The notes below the pieces were generated by a model. That model was not told the DNA's origin, did no database searches, and worked only from the letters and a program-made list of their open reading frames with translations. Made by a program: the position numbers and the translations under genes. Of a DNA stretch of 40,100 nt, positions 17,520 through 27,653 are shown piece after piece. Source of the DNA: ChocPot-Mid sp043804925 (GTDB lineage: Bacteria; Bacteroidota; Ignavibacteria; Kapaibacteriales; UBA2268); assembly GCA_043804925.1 (NCBI GenBank), contig JAZDIP010000013.1, positions 1 through 40,100 of the forward strand, in the 5' to 3' direction. Positions within the stretch are counted from its first letter, which is position 1; the number at the start of each line of letters is the position of its first letter.

Positions 17520-17869
17520 TTAAATTATATAATACTTTTTTTAACTTCTAAACCAATATAGTTTTGCAAATTAATGAATTTCTGTATTGAAAAAAAAGAA
17601 AAGTCATAAGAAGACAATAAAGATGAATATTTTTTAATATTTTTTTGCAATTAATTGAAAACGGTTTCAAAACCGATGCTCCTCGTCTTTCTTCTGCACA
17701 AATTGGAGAATTGCAGGAATTTTTGAATATAGTGATTATTTGATTTCATCCTGGTCAAATATTGGAATTTGTTAATATAATTAAGTAAGATTCAATTCAA
17801 TCTTTCCTTTTCCCTTTCTCCTATTAAATCATTACTTTTGTAAATATTATTTATGAAGTTTAATGTATT
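17520..17869. other. Divergent spacer between lpxC-fabZ and the AddA-like gene
   Basis: A 350-base stretch without a credible gene. It holds a tight hairpin CGGTTT-CA-AAACCG at 17662-17675, a polypyrimidine tract at 17801-17822 related to the 7484 and 34539 copies, and TACTTTTG at 17833-17840, which matches the -7 box for the plus-strand gene but lacks a TTTG at the right distance. Leftward promoter elements for lpxC-fabZ were not recognised. Confidence 0.6.
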
Positions 17870-20800
17870 ATGGCAGAAAAATTTGTTGATACAAAGGAAC
17901 AATTGCTTGCACAAAGTTATGACAGGCATTTGTCTGTTAATGCGAATGCAGGTTCAGGCAAAACAACCGTTCTGCAAAAACGATTTGTAGCTTTGTTACT
18001 TGATAATAATCTTAAAGTTGAACCACGGGAATTAGTAGCCATAACTTTTACACGAAAAGCTGCTGCCGAGATATTTGCTAAAATTGCGAAATCCATTGAG
18101 GAAATTATTCAGGATTCGTTAATCAGTAAAACTCAGCATACTAAATTAATCAGAATTCGTGAGCGGCTAAACTCTGCCCATATTTCAACCATACATAGTT
18201 TCTGCTCTTCATTAATCAGGGATTTCCCTATAGAATCAAGTGTCCCTCCAAATTTCAGCGAACTCAGCGAAGCTGAGAAAATCGGTATTATGAAAGATGC
18301 TATTACCGATACTTTGACGGATTATTTGACTTCAAATGATGATAATACCGAAATGCTGAAGCTGTTGATTTCCGCTTTTGGCAAGAAGAAAGTTGAATCT
18401 ATGATTAAAATCATTCTTTATAAAAGGGATGTCCTCCCGAAAATTCAATTGTTTTATGAAACTCATACGGATGAAGAAATTAATCAGATTGCTGTACTTG
18501 AATTTTTAAAATATTTGAGTGATAATTATGCAGATACACTATCAGAAGTTTATAGGATTTTTGGTACATTGAGTAAGCTGAATTTATCGAGGGAACAACT
18601 AACACTAATTATAGCATTTCGTAATATTATAAACGATGTTATTAATTTGTTAAATAACAGAGATAATAATATTAATTATGAAGATTGCTTTAATTTTAAT
18701 TTGAGTGAATTATGCGATGAATTAAATAAACAAAAAATATTAACACAAAAATATCTTTTAAACAGTCCCACTTTTAAAAAAATATTGAATGATGATTTAT
18801 TCATTTACAATGCCGAACTTGAAAATTTGCAGGAACTTATCAAGGTACTGTCATGTCTTGATAAAATAAATCATCAAACTGACTTGATTTCTTATGCCCG
18901 CTTCTTATTTGATTTGACAAAACAGGTTAACGAAATTATTGAATACAAAAAGCAGGAAGCAGGTGGATTGGACTTTGATGATATATTAATCAAAGCACAG
19001 GATATGCTACAAAATAAGGATGTGGCTGAAAAAATCAGCAAGCGATTTCGTTTTATGATGGTTGATGAGTTTCAGGATACAAATGAAATTCAGTATAAAA
19101 TTATTAAATCCCTTGTCCCACAATTATTGGATAATTCGCTAAGTGAGCAGATAAATCTTTTCATAGTTGGCGACCCTAAGCAAAGCATTTATGGATTCAG
19201 AAATGCTGATGTCCGCGTTTTCAAAAAAGCAACCGAAGATATCAGGAATTGCAATCAATCGTTAATTCAAAACACCCGACTATCCAAAGAAATAAATACT
19301 GCAAAGGGATGTATCTCAGTCGAGGATGCTGTGCAATCGCAAGGAGAAATGGGTTTAACTGTTTCTTTCCGTCATCTTCCGGTTATTACTGCATTTACTA
19401 ATCTTATATGTGGAAACGTTATGAACCGCAAGGATTCAGAGTTCGATGTTGAATATTCAAACCTGGTGTGCTCGAAGAGAATCCCCGAATTGAATAATTT
19501 CCTTTGTTCTCCTAATCTTCCGGGTAATTTGGAAGAAGACCAGTTTGGTTCAGTCAGAATCCTTGTATGTGAAAAAGTTGATAAAGAAAAAAAAGACGAA
19601 AGAATATCAGAAGCGGAATTGCTTGCGATTTATATTAAAAATTTTACTGCAACTTCACAGTATAAATTCTCAGATATTGCTGTTTTAAGCAGAGCCAGAA
19701 CCAAATTCAATGAACTTTCGAATGCATTCCAAAAGTACAATATCCCCTACGTATTGCATTCCGGCAAAGGATTTTATCAGGCACAGGAAGTAATTGATAT
19801 GATTTCAGTTTTGAAATTCCTGCACAATCCCGGAGATGACCTGTCAATAACAGCAGCATTACGTTCACCATATTTTGGATTGACTGATGCACAAATTTTA
19901 CAAATATCTTCTTTAAAACAAAAATCACTTTTCGAAAAACTTGAGTACATTGTAAAAAATGGTCATAGTACTGAAACTGTCATTATCCGGTCTTACGAGA
20001 TAATATCAAAACTGCTCTCGTATTCGACAAGATTGAGCATATCCCATCTGATTGCTCAAACAGTAGAGCTATGCGGGTGGTTTGGAACCTCGGCGTCTTC
20101 GTCCGGCAGAGCTCAAGTAACGGCAAATCTGCTAAAACTTAAACAATTTGCATCTGATTTTGAAAAAAGAGGATTCAAAACTTTATTCGATTTTGTCGAG
20201 GAAGTAAATCTGATATCAAAAGAAGAAATCACCGAAAGCGAAGCAGCGTTTATTACAGATGACAATGCAGTAAACTTTCTTACAATTCATGCCGCTAAAG
20301 GTCTGGAGTTTCCTGTGGTTGCTTTGTTCAACAATAATACCGGAAGAAACAATGGCGATAGTTTTGTAATTGATGAAGGTTTGGGCTTGTCGTTTAATAC
20401 TCCAGTTTATAATCAAGAATTACAAATATATCAGGAAATTGATACACCGCTATTTTTTTTCGCAAAAAACAAGAATATTTTAAAGGAGAAAGCAGAGTTG
20501 AAGAGACTGCTTTATGTTGCTTTAACAAGAGCAAAAGAGCATTTGATTATCACAGCAGATTTAAATTCCACGAAGCACAAAAATTCACTATTTGAACTTA
20601 TTCTGCAAGGTTTGTTAATTGAGCAAGGTTTGCTGCAAGCAGGTGAAATGCAGTTTTTATTCGATTTACAAATATATCTTGACGGAACAATTGATACTCA
20701 CATGATAAATTTCAAAATTGATATAATCAATGAAATAGAATTAGCATCAACCGATATTTCATCACATACAATCCAACAGCCCTTTCCTGAATTATTGATG

Positions 20801-21694
20801 GATGACATTAAATCCGAAATATCTAATGATATGTTTTCTGCTTCGAGAATAATCAAATTCAGGGAAGATAGAGATGCATATTTTAGCCGTTATGTTTTGG
20901 GATTTGATGATGATTTCACTCTCCGGCAAGCTCAGGATGACATGAGTAAATTCACAATTGACAATTCACAATTAACAATTGATGAGACAATTCTTCGGCA
21001 AGCTCAGGATGACTTAGATGAAGGCAGACTGCAGGCAGCAGACAGGAGACAGGATTTAATTACTAATAAACAATTTCTAATTACTAATGAAAAGGATTCC
21101 ATTTCAAGTGCTGAAGAAGGAACCATTATTCATTTTATTATGGAAAATATCTCAAAATGGTGTTCTGAAGAAATTATTAATAAAAATGTTTTAAACGATT
21201 TATTGGAAGAATCCTCACTAATCATTCGCAAAGAATTAAATAATGAATTCAAAGATAGAATTATTCAAGAAATTTCTAATATGGTTTCGACCGAATTGAT
21301 TAAGAAAAATATTAATGAGATTATTAGTTCAAAGCATGAAGCTGAGTATAATATACCAATACTTAATGATTTTTTAAATGCTAAAATTGATTTGCTTTTC
21401 GAAAAAGATTCTGTTTATGAGGTCTGGGATTGGAAAAGCAATATTGCAGCATCAAAAGACGATATAATAGAGTTTGCAAAATATTACGAATTTCAAATGA
21501 AAGTCTATGCTTATTTGGTGATGCTCTTACAACCTGAATGCAGAACATATAAATCCCGGTTATTGTTCACCAAGTTAGCCAAACCCAATGCAATTAATGA
21601 TGACTGGACTTATGAATTCATTTGGACAAAAGAAGAATTACAAAGCTTTAAAACAGAACTTGAAAATGATATTATTCAAATTAAGAGTGCTTAA
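17870..21694 (+). CDS. AddA-type UvrD/REP helicase-nuclease
   Basis: Repairs double-strand breaks by unwinding and trimming ends. Superfamily 1 motifs occur in order: NANAGSGKTT (Walker A, K31), AITFTRKAAAEIF, MMVDEFQDTNEIQ (motif II), VGDPKQSIYGFRNAD (III), LTIHAAKGLEFPVV (V) and LLYVALTRAKEHL (VI). The C-terminus has a PD-(D/E)xK-like nuclease (AKIDLLFE, then VWDWKSN, about residues 1170-1190). 1274 aa fits AddA. No addB lies next to it. Residues about 1018-1074, between helicase and nuclease, are translated from a mosaic of intergenic-type repeats (see 20921-21093). It converges with the DUF202 gene with no gap. Confidence 0.88.
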   Translation: MAEKFVDTKEQLLAQSYDRHLSVNANAGSGKTTVLQKRFVALLLDNNLKVEPRELVAITFTRKAAAEIFAKIAKSIEEIIQDSLISKTQHTKLIRIRERLNSAHISTIHSFCSSLIRDFPIESSVPPNFSELSEAEKIGIMKDAITDTLTDYLTSNDDNTEMLKLLISAFGKKKVESMIKIILYKRDVLPKIQLFYETHTDEEINQIAVLEFLKYLSDNYADTLSEVYRIFGTLSKLNLSREQLTLIIAFRNIINDVINLLNNRDNNINYEDCFNFNLSELCDELNKQKILTQKYLLNSPTFKKILNDDLFIYNAELENLQELIKVLSCLDKINHQTDLISYARFLFDLTKQVNEIIEYKKQEAGGLDFDDILIKAQDMLQNKDVAEKISKRFRFMMVDEFQDTNEIQYKIIKSLVPQLLDNSLSEQINLFIVGDPKQSIYGFRNADVRVFKKATEDIRNCNQSLIQNTRLSKEINTAKGCISVEDAVQSQGEMGLTVSFRHLPVITAFTNLICGNVMNRKDSEFDVEYSNLVCSKRIPELNNFLCSPNLPGNLEEDQFGSVRILVCEKVDKEKKDERISEAELLAIYIKNFTATSQYKFSDIAVLSRARTKFNELSNAFQKYNIPYVLHSGKGFYQAQEVIDMISVLKFLHNPGDDLSITAALRSPYFGLTDAQILQISSLKQKSLFEKLEYIVKNGHSTETVIIRSYEIISKLLSYSTRLSISHLIAQTVELCGWFGTSASSSGRAQVTANLLKLKQFASDFEKRGFKTLFDFVEEVNLISKEEITESEAAFITDDNAVNFLTIHAAKGLEFPVVALFNNNTGRNNGDSFVIDEGLGLSFNTPVYNQELQIYQEIDTPLFFFAKNKNILKEKAELKRLLYVALTRAKEHLIITADLNSTKHKNSLFELILQGLLIEQGLLQAGEMQFLFDLQIYLDGTIDTHMINFKIDIINEIELASTDISSHTIQQPFPELLMDDIKSEISNDMFSASRIIKFREDRDAYFSRYVLGFDDDFTLRQAQDDMSKFTIDNSQLTIDETILRQAQDDLDEGRLQAADRRQDLITNKQFLITNEKDSISSAEEGTIIHFIMENISKWCSEEIINKNVLNDLLEESSLIIRKELNNEFKDRIIQEISNMVSTELIKKNINEIISSKHEAEYNIPILNDFLNAKIDLLFEKDSVYEVWDWKSNIAASKDDIIEFAKYYEFQMKVYAYLVMLLQPECRTYKSRLLFTKLAKPNAINDDWTYEFIWTKEELQSFKTELENDIIQIKSA
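20921..21093. repeat. Mosaic of interspersed repeats inside the AddA-like gene
   Basis: Two near-identical 21-mers (20921-20941 and 20993-21013, ending CGGCAAGCTCAGGATGAC) flank a CAATT-based tandem (about 20954-20982). A CAGGCAGCAGACAGG-like tract (21023-21053) and an AATTACTAAT-type tract (21058-21089) follow. All are of the kinds seen in this window's spacers, yet the reading frame stays open for about 57 codons. Confidence 0.85.
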
Positions 21695-22015
21695 TTATTC
21701 GCTATTATTTTCCTGGAATATAAATGATTCATGCTCGATATTTTTAATTAAACTACTCATTCTAACATATCTAAAAATTCCTAAAAATATTGTAACGATT
21801 GATACAGGCATAAATATCCATCCAATAATTATTATCCAGTGTGCATCAAAAAACTTCACAAAAGACAAACCTGCAATAAACAAGGTTATGGCAGTTCTTT
21901 GATAAGACAAGAATGTCCGTTCGTTGGCTAAAATTGACCTTGCAGCTGCCAGTTGGTCGTTTAAAGGCAGTTTTTTTTCTATAAATTTCTGATATAAGTT
22001 TTTTTGAAAATTCAT
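21695..22015 (-). CDS. DUF202 family membrane protein
   Basis: 106-residue protein. The amphipathic start DQLAAARSILANERTFLSYQRTAIT is the DUF202 (YidH) signature; two membrane helices follow (about residues 43-60 and 64-85), then a charged tail. The family's function is not established. It is the last gene of the minus-strand group after mutS and the YgjP-like gene, 58 bases downstream. Its stop codon touches the stop of the AddA-like gene on the other strand, and no terminator fits between. Confidence 0.85.
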   Translation of the reverse strand: MNFQKNLYQKFIEKKLPLNDQLAAARSILANERTFLSYQRTAITLFIAGLSFVKFFDAHWIIIIGWIFMPVSIVTIFLGIFRYVRMSSLIKNIEHESFIFQENNSE

Positions 22016-22073
22016 TATTATTTCACTATATTAAACAAAAGCGAAACGATAGACGTAATAAATTTCAAATATT

Positions 22074-22751
22074 TTATAAATCGAGTAAATGCCCGTTTTC
22101 CTTCAGCCAGGTTTCATAAATCATATAATTTGGCATGATACGTGCAACACGATTCCAGAATTTCTCGGAATGATTCATTTCAATTAAATGTGCTAATTCA
22201 TGAACGATGACATAATCAACAACTTGCTTTGGAGCAAGAACAAGCCGCCATGAAAAATTAATATTTTTGTTGTTGCTGCAACTGCCCCATCTTGTATTTG
22301 CACCTGTGATATTAATTTTATTATAACGAAGATGCATGATTTCAGAATAGTGATTTGTTCGTTTACTGATATATTTATATGCCTGGTTTTTATACCAGTA
22401 AATCAATAGACTTTTAGCTACCTTCTGGTACTGAGAATTGATGATGAGTTCATCACCTGATGTTGAAAAGGCATATTTATGTCCTTCTTTAACAATCAAT
22501 GTAAAATCCTTGCCTAAGCATTCAAATTTTTCTCCAGTGATATAATGCCGCTTTTTCTTTTGAGCTACTTTTTGGGATATTTCCTTTTTCTTTCTCTTAA
22601 TCCAATCGCATTTTTCCTTTACAACTTTGGTTATTTCACCAACAGTTGCCCTCAAAGGAGCCCTGACAGTCAGCAAACCTTTCGGATTAATCTCTATTGA
22701 AAAAGTACGCCGCTTACTTCGAATTATTCTATCTATTTTAACTTCATCCAT
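22074..22751 (-). CDS. YgjP-type (DUF45) metallopeptidase-like protein
   Basis: 225-residue protein with zinc motif HELAH (H184, E185, H188) and a third ligand candidate H194 in EMNHSEKFW. The upstream TRWGSCS (about 153-159) is the other DUF45 hallmark. The N-terminus (RRTFSIEINPKGLLTVRAP) is typical of the family, also called M48-like or SprT-like. It has no membrane segment and is probably cytoplasmic. The substrate is unknown. It starts 36 bases after mutS ends, same strand, so it may be in the mutS operon. Confidence 0.88.
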   Translation of the reverse strand: MDEVKIDRIIRSKRRTFSIEINPKGLLTVRAPLRATVGEITKVVKEKCDWIKRKKKEISQKVAQKKKRHYITGEKFECLGKDFTLIVKEGHKYAFSTSGDELIINSQYQKVAKSLLIYWYKNQAYKYISKRTNHYSEIMHLRYNKINITGANTRWGSCSNNKNINFSWRLVLAPKQVVDYVIVHELAHLIEMNHSEKFWNRVARIMPNYMIYETWLKENGHLLDL

Positions 22752-22787
22752 AATTTTAGTTTAAAAAGTTTAATGACTTAATAATTT

Positions 22788-25460
22788 TTATGTTTTTTTA
22801 CTTTTCTTTGCTTTTTTTTGCATTTCATTCAAAATTTTAATTGCTTCGATTGGAGTAATATTATTCAGGTCCAAATTTAATATTTGCTCTCTTAAAGCAT
22901 CATCCTTAAATTCAAATATTGACATCTGCTCAGGCACATATCTCGATTTCCTGGTTTCAATTTTTTGTGTATCAGGCTTCAATGTATTTCCTTGCAAAGA
23001 ACCGCTTGGACTGTCAGACTCAAAGGAACGCATAATTACATTCGCCCTGTTTGTGATTTCTTCAGGCATCCCCGCCATTTGAGCTACATGGATTCCAAAT
23101 GAATGGTCGCTTGCACCCGGTAGAACTTTATGTGTGAAAATAATTGTTTCACCTGCTTCAATAACTTCAACCTTATAATTGACAATTTTCTCAAAACGAG
23201 CTGCAAGGTCATTCAACTCGTGATAGTGAGTCGCAAAAAGTGTTTTTGCACCAAGTACGTTGTGAATATATTCAGTGATTGCCCAGGCAATTGAGATACC
23301 ATCATAAGTAGCTGTCCCCCTGCCGACTTCATCGAGTAAAATCAAACTTCTGCCGGTAGCATTATTCATGATATTAGCTGCTTCCTGCATTTCTACAAGA
23401 AAAGTACTTTCTCCCGAACTAATGTTGTCCTGTGCTCCAACACGAGTAAATATTCTATCTACAATACCAAATTTTGCTTTCTTAGCAGGAACATATGAGC
23501 CAATTTGTCCTAATAAGATTATTAATCCTACCTGCCGGAGATAACAGGATTTTCCTGACATATTCGGTCCTGTTAAGATATGAATTCGCTCTGTTTGAGG
23601 TTTCAATTTTGTGTCATTAGGCGTATAGTTTTCACCTAATGGCAATAATCTTTCGACAACAGGATGTCTTCCTTCGACAATTTCGATTTCGTTGGATTGG
23701 TCTATTTCGGGTTTTGTATAATTATATTCAACTGCACAATCGGCAAAGCTTTGGAGGCAATCAATAACGGCAATAGCTACTGCATTTTTTTGAATCGTTT
23801 CAGTAAATTCAGCTATCTTTATTCTTAAATCTGAAAATAGACTGCTTTCCAATTCAATGATTTTTGCTTCTGCATTGAGGATTTTATCTTCTATTTCCTT
23901 TAACTCGGGAGTTATATATCTCTCAGCATTAGTAAGAGTCTGCCTACGTTGATATGATTCAGGAATTTTATGATTGTGAACCTTAGTAATTTCAATATAA
24001 TATCCAAATACTGAATTAAAGCTAACTTTGAGAGAATTAATTCCCGACCTTTCCCGTTCCGTCTCTTGATAACTTGAAACCCAATTCTTTCCTGAGTACT
24101 TTGCTTCGATGTATGAATCGAGTTCTTCGGAATATCCTGTTCGGAATATATTCCCGATACCCATTTGTACGGATGGCTCATCAATAATGGAACTGTTAAT
24201 CAATAACACAAGCTCATCCATAGGTTCAAGCTTAGAACTGATAATACTTAAAGAATCCTTGACTGAACCACTATTTCCAGATGACATCTCATTTAGGATT
24301 TTGATAGCTCTCGGAATTTTCATTAAACTGAGCTTTAAAGATACGACATCTCTCGGATTAGCTCTGCCTGTACAAACTTTTGAAATCAATCTTTCAAGGT
24401 CGCCGATTTCCGATAATTCCTGGCGCATAATCTGATGTTGTGTTTTGTTTTTAACGAATGCCTCGACTATTGCTAATCTTGTATTAATGGGTTCTAAGCT
24501 TTTCAATGGATGCACGAGCCATTGCTTTAAAAGTCTTCCTCCCATAGCAGTCTGAGTCTTATCAAGAATAGAAATCAAGGTCCCTTCCTTTGAACTGTCA
24601 GCCATTGAAAAGGTTATTTCTAAATTCCGCTTTGTAGCAAAGTCAAGAGTCATGTACTCGGAATACTGATAAATACTGATGTTTTTTAGATGCTCTGTTT
24701 GACCAGCTTGTGTTTCGTTAATATAGTGCAATACAGCACCTGAAGCCGATAAACCAGCCGTATAATTTTCAATTCCAAATCCTTTGAGCCCTTTTGTTTT
24801 GAAATGTCCGAGCAAAGCTTCTTTGCCGAATTCTTCCTCAAAAATCCAAGGTTCAAGTTTTGTGATAAGCGGTTTATATGATAATTTTCCAAATAGTTCA
24901 ATTAGTTCGTTTTTTTGATTTTTACTAACGATAATCTCGCTTGGAGCCAAAGTTTCCAAAGTTTCTGCCAGTTTCGCAATATCCATTTCGCAAACATAAA
25001 ATTCTGCTGTTGAAATATCCAAAAACGAGAGACCTGCTAAGTTTGTTCCTCTCTCAAATTTCAGGGATACAGCCGCAACAAAATTATTTCGCTTTGTCTC
25101 GAGCAGTTTATCATAAAGGGCGACACCGGGAGTAACGACTTCCGTAACACCGCGCCTGACAATACCTCTCGATGCTTTTGGGTCTTCAAGCTGGTCACAT
25201 ACTGCAACGCGGTATCCTGCTCTGACAAGTTTTGGCAAGTAAGCATCGAGTTGATGATGTGGAAATCCGGCTAAGGGACAATCTCCTGCCGCACCATTAT
25301 TTCTCTTTGTTAAAGTAATGCCGCAAACCTTTGCAGTGGTAACTGCATCTTCGTTGAAAGTTTCAAAAAAATCACCTAATCGGAATAATAAAATAGTATC
25401 GGGAAATTTGTTTTTAATTTGCCCGTACTGTTTCATTAACGGTGTAATTTTTTCTTTCAT
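22788..25460 (-). CDS. mutS: DNA mismatch repair protein MutS
   Basis: Recognises mismatches and recruits MutL. The mismatch-reading Phe-x-Glu is F31-F-E33 in RLGDFFETF. Connector, lever and clamp domains follow. The ATPase has Walker A GPNMSGKSCYLRQ, then DEVGRGTATYDG and FATHYHEL. A QMSIF sequence near the C-terminus resembles a beta-clamp binding motif. ATG 25460 is chosen; four codons upstream there is only TTG. 890 aa is full length and excludes MutS2. mutL is not in the window. An off-consensus TATATTTTG lies just upstream. Confidence 0.96.
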   Translation of the reverse strand: MKEKITPLMKQYGQIKNKFPDTILLFRLGDFFETFNEDAVTTAKVCGITLTKRNNGAAGDCPLAGFPHHQLDAYLPKLVRAGYRVAVCDQLEDPKASRGIVRRGVTEVVTPGVALYDKLLETKRNNFVAAVSLKFERGTNLAGLSFLDISTAEFYVCEMDIAKLAETLETLAPSEIIVSKNQKNELIELFGKLSYKPLITKLEPWIFEEEFGKEALLGHFKTKGLKGFGIENYTAGLSASGAVLHYINETQAGQTEHLKNISIYQYSEYMTLDFATKRNLEITFSMADSSKEGTLISILDKTQTAMGGRLLKQWLVHPLKSLEPINTRLAIVEAFVKNKTQHQIMRQELSEIGDLERLISKVCTGRANPRDVVSLKLSLMKIPRAIKILNEMSSGNSGSVKDSLSIISSKLEPMDELVLLINSSIIDEPSVQMGIGNIFRTGYSEELDSYIEAKYSGKNWVSSYQETERERSGINSLKVSFNSVFGYYIEITKVHNHKIPESYQRRQTLTNAERYITPELKEIEDKILNAEAKIIELESSLFSDLRIKIAEFTETIQKNAVAIAVIDCLQSFADCAVEYNYTKPEIDQSNEIEIVEGRHPVVERLLPLGENYTPNDTKLKPQTERIHILTGPNMSGKSCYLRQVGLIILLGQIGSYVPAKKAKFGIVDRIFTRVGAQDNISSGESTFLVEMQEAANIMNNATGRSLILLDEVGRGTATYDGISIAWAITEYIHNVLGAKTLFATHYHELNDLAARFEKIVNYKVEVIEAGETIIFTHKVLPGASDHSFGIHVAQMAGMPEEITNRANVIMRSFESDSPSGSLQGNTLKPDTQKIETRKSRYVPEQMSIFEFKDDALREQILNLDLNNITPIEAIKILNEMQKKAKKSKKT

Positions 25461-25739
25461 ATTCAGTATCAAAATATATCTTTTTATAAACTTAAATTTA
25501 CAAATTAAATATGGAATTAAAAATAAGAATTAATAATTTTAGTGAATTTAATTAAAATTCATTTTAACTGACAGAAATCCGGTTACCTAATGAACAATAA
25601 ACTCAATTAGTTTCAATTTGTTAATAAAAATTTATCCATTGTTTTTTTAATTTTTTAAGATTTATTTGTAATTTGTAAGTTTTATAAGCAAAGAATTATA
25701 ATATTAGTTCTGAATATGTATAGGGAGTAGATAAATAAT

Positions 25740-27515
25740 ATGCCTCATATAGTAATTGATGGTAAAAGAATAGAAACTTCAAGCGGGAAAACCGTTATTG
25801 AAGCGGCTTATGAGAATGGTATCGAAATACCGCATTTTTGCTGGCACCCGGAATTGTCAATATCCGGTAATTGCAGAATGTGCCTTGTTGAAGTTGGTCA
25901 ACCTAAAAGACTGGCTGACGGCAGTACCGAGGTTGATAACAGCGGAAATCCTGTGATATCGTTCTTTCCGAAATTACAAATTGCATGTGCAACGGTTGTT
26001 TCCGATGGAATGAATATTAAAACCAATTCTGAAAAAGCAATTCAAGCACGGGAAGCTGTAATGGAATTTATTCTGATTAATCACCCCTTGGATTGTCCGA
26101 TTTGTGACGAAGCAGGAGAATGCAAGCTACAGGAATATGCTTACAGACATTCAAGAGGTGAAAGTAGATTTGTTGACGAAAAAAATGCGGCTTTGAAACG
26201 GCAGGAGTGGGGCGATAATGTCATGTATGATGCCGAAAGATGCATTACTTGTTCCAGATGCATCCGATATGCACAGGAAGTTGCACATCAGGACATTCTT
26301 ACATTCGTCAACCGCGGCGACCATGTTACAATTGAGGTTGCGAAAGACGAGAAATTCAATAATCCATATTCGATGAATGTAATAGAGATTTGCCCTGTGG
26401 GTGCTTTGACAAGCAGGGACTTCCGCTTTAAATCACGTGTTTGGGACATGAGCTTCAATGATTCCATCTGTCCCGGTTGTGCCAAAGGTTGTAATATTAA
26501 AATCGGTGTCCGCAATAATGAGATTTTACGATTTGAACCACGTTCAAATCCTTTTGTCAATAAATACTGGCTTTGTGATTACGGAAGATTGACCCAAGAA
26601 CAAAAAGTAAATGAAAATAGGATTACTGAACCTGAAATTAAAATTAATAATGGAGAAAAGGAAAGCATATCTTGGGAACAAGCATTACAGAAGACAGGGA
26701 ATATGCTCAAGACATTCAAACCGAACGAGATTATGTTTTTAGGTTCTGCAATGGCTACAAATGAGGATAATTATTTGCTTCATAAGTTTGCAAAATCTGT
26801 CATCGGTACAAATAATATTGATTTCTTCAGGCATGAGGATAATTCTTTTGGAGATAATTTCCTGAAACAAAATGACAAAACTCCAAATTCAGCCGGTGCG
26901 GAGGAAGTTGGCGTAAAGCCTGGAATGAAAGGAATAAATACTGAACAGTTAATCGAAAAGATTAAATTCGGCAATATAAAATTGCTTTATATAATGGATG
27001 AAGATTTGGAAGATGAACCTGAAGTAATTGATGAATTAGACAATTTGAATGCTTTGATTGTACATGCAAAAAACAGGACTCAATTGACAAACAAAGCAGA
27101 TTTGGTTCTCCCTTGTTCAACTTTTGCCGAAACAGATGGAACTTTTGTAAATCATCATGGTAGAGTTCAGCATTTTAAGGAAGCTTTGGTTACATCCGAA
27201 AATCTACGCTTTATGGGAATGAAAATGAGCCGTCTCGACAAATTTGGTGCTCCCAACGATAGATGGGCTCAGCATCTGTTAAAGAATTGCCTCCCCAACT
27301 GGAAAATAATCTTGAAGATAGCTAATCAGTATGGAAGTAATTGGAAATATGCAAATGCTGAAGCGGTTTTCAATGAAATTGCTGCTCAAATACCGGCTTT
27401 TAAAGGTATGAGCTATGACTTGCTCGATGAGTTTCAGGGATTGGTCCTGAACAAAGCTGATAATCCTGAGCCAAAGGTGATTAATTATGATTCGCATACG
27501 ATGAAACCTTTTTAA
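25740..27515 (+). CDS. nuoG: NADH-quinone oxidoreductase subunit G
   Basis: Electron-carrying subunit of complex I. The N-terminal 2Fe-2S ferredoxin domain has C34, C45, C48 and a later Cys near 85. The His-Cys3 region HPLDCPICDEAGECKLQ and the 4Fe-4S segment RCITCSRCIRYAQEV follow. Then comes a molybdopterin-type domain with its own cluster (SICPGCAKGCN...WLCDYG). 591 aa is shorter than E. coli NuoG (about 900): the molybdopterin-like part is reduced, as in many other NuoG proteins. GGGAG lies ahead of the ATG. nuoH and nuoI follow, but nuoE and nuoF are not adjacent. Confidence 0.93.
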   Translation: MPHIVIDGKRIETSSGKTVIEAAYENGIEIPHFCWHPELSISGNCRMCLVEVGQPKRLADGSTEVDNSGNPVISFFPKLQIACATVVSDGMNIKTNSEKAIQAREAVMEFILINHPLDCPICDEAGECKLQEYAYRHSRGESRFVDEKNAALKRQEWGDNVMYDAERCITCSRCIRYAQEVAHQDILTFVNRGDHVTIEVAKDEKFNNPYSMNVIEICPVGALTSRDFRFKSRVWDMSFNDSICPGCAKGCNIKIGVRNNEILRFEPRSNPFVNKYWLCDYGRLTQEQKVNENRITEPEIKINNGEKESISWEQALQKTGNMLKTFKPNEIMFLGSAMATNEDNYLLHKFAKSVIGTNNIDFFRHEDNSFGDNFLKQNDKTPNSAGAEEVGVKPGMKGINTEQLIEKIKFGNIKLLYIMDEDLEDEPEVIDELDNLNALIVHAKNRTQLTNKADLVLPCSTFAETDGTFVNHHGRVQHFKEALVTSENLRFMGMKMSRLDKFGAPNDRWAQHLLKNCLPNWKIILKIANQYGSNWKYANAEAVFNEIAAQIPAFKGMSYDLLDEFQGLVLNKADNPEPKVINYDSHTMKPF

Positions 27516-27518
27516 GTT

Positions 27519-27548
27519 GAGAGTTAAGAGTTGAGAGTTTTGAGTTGG
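27519..27548. repeat. Degenerate tandem word GAGAGTTAAGAGTT
   Basis: Short array of GAGTT/GAGAGTT units just after the nuoG stop. It is one of several spacer arrays in the window built from short degenerate words. Confidence 0.6.
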
Positions 27549-27634
27549 AAAAAGGAATAGGGAGAATGAAGAAGGGTAAATACAAAGGCATGCGATTGAA
27601 CGTTTATAACAATGGAAAATCCCTGCCTTCAAGG

Positions 27635-27647
27635 ACTCCGTAGGAGT
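27635..27647. repeat. Small palindromic interspersed repeat
   Basis: ACTCC-GTA-GGAGT hairpin within a stretch (about 27590-27660) of the type often scattered in Bacteroidota-like genomes. It lies in the nuoG-nuoH gap. The family assignment is from memory and would need a genome-wide search. Confidence 0.5.
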
Positions 27648-27653
27648 TGAACA

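Noticed and set aside
17640..17770. Possible gene fragment in the lpxC-AddA spacer
   Set aside because: Short frames here (for example ending SWSNIGIC) match no family I know and lack a start; treated as spacer.
25740..27515. nuoG as a truncated gene because it is shorter than E. coli NuoG
   Set aside because: All cluster-binding cysteines are present and shorter NuoG forms are common; no sign of a frameshift.
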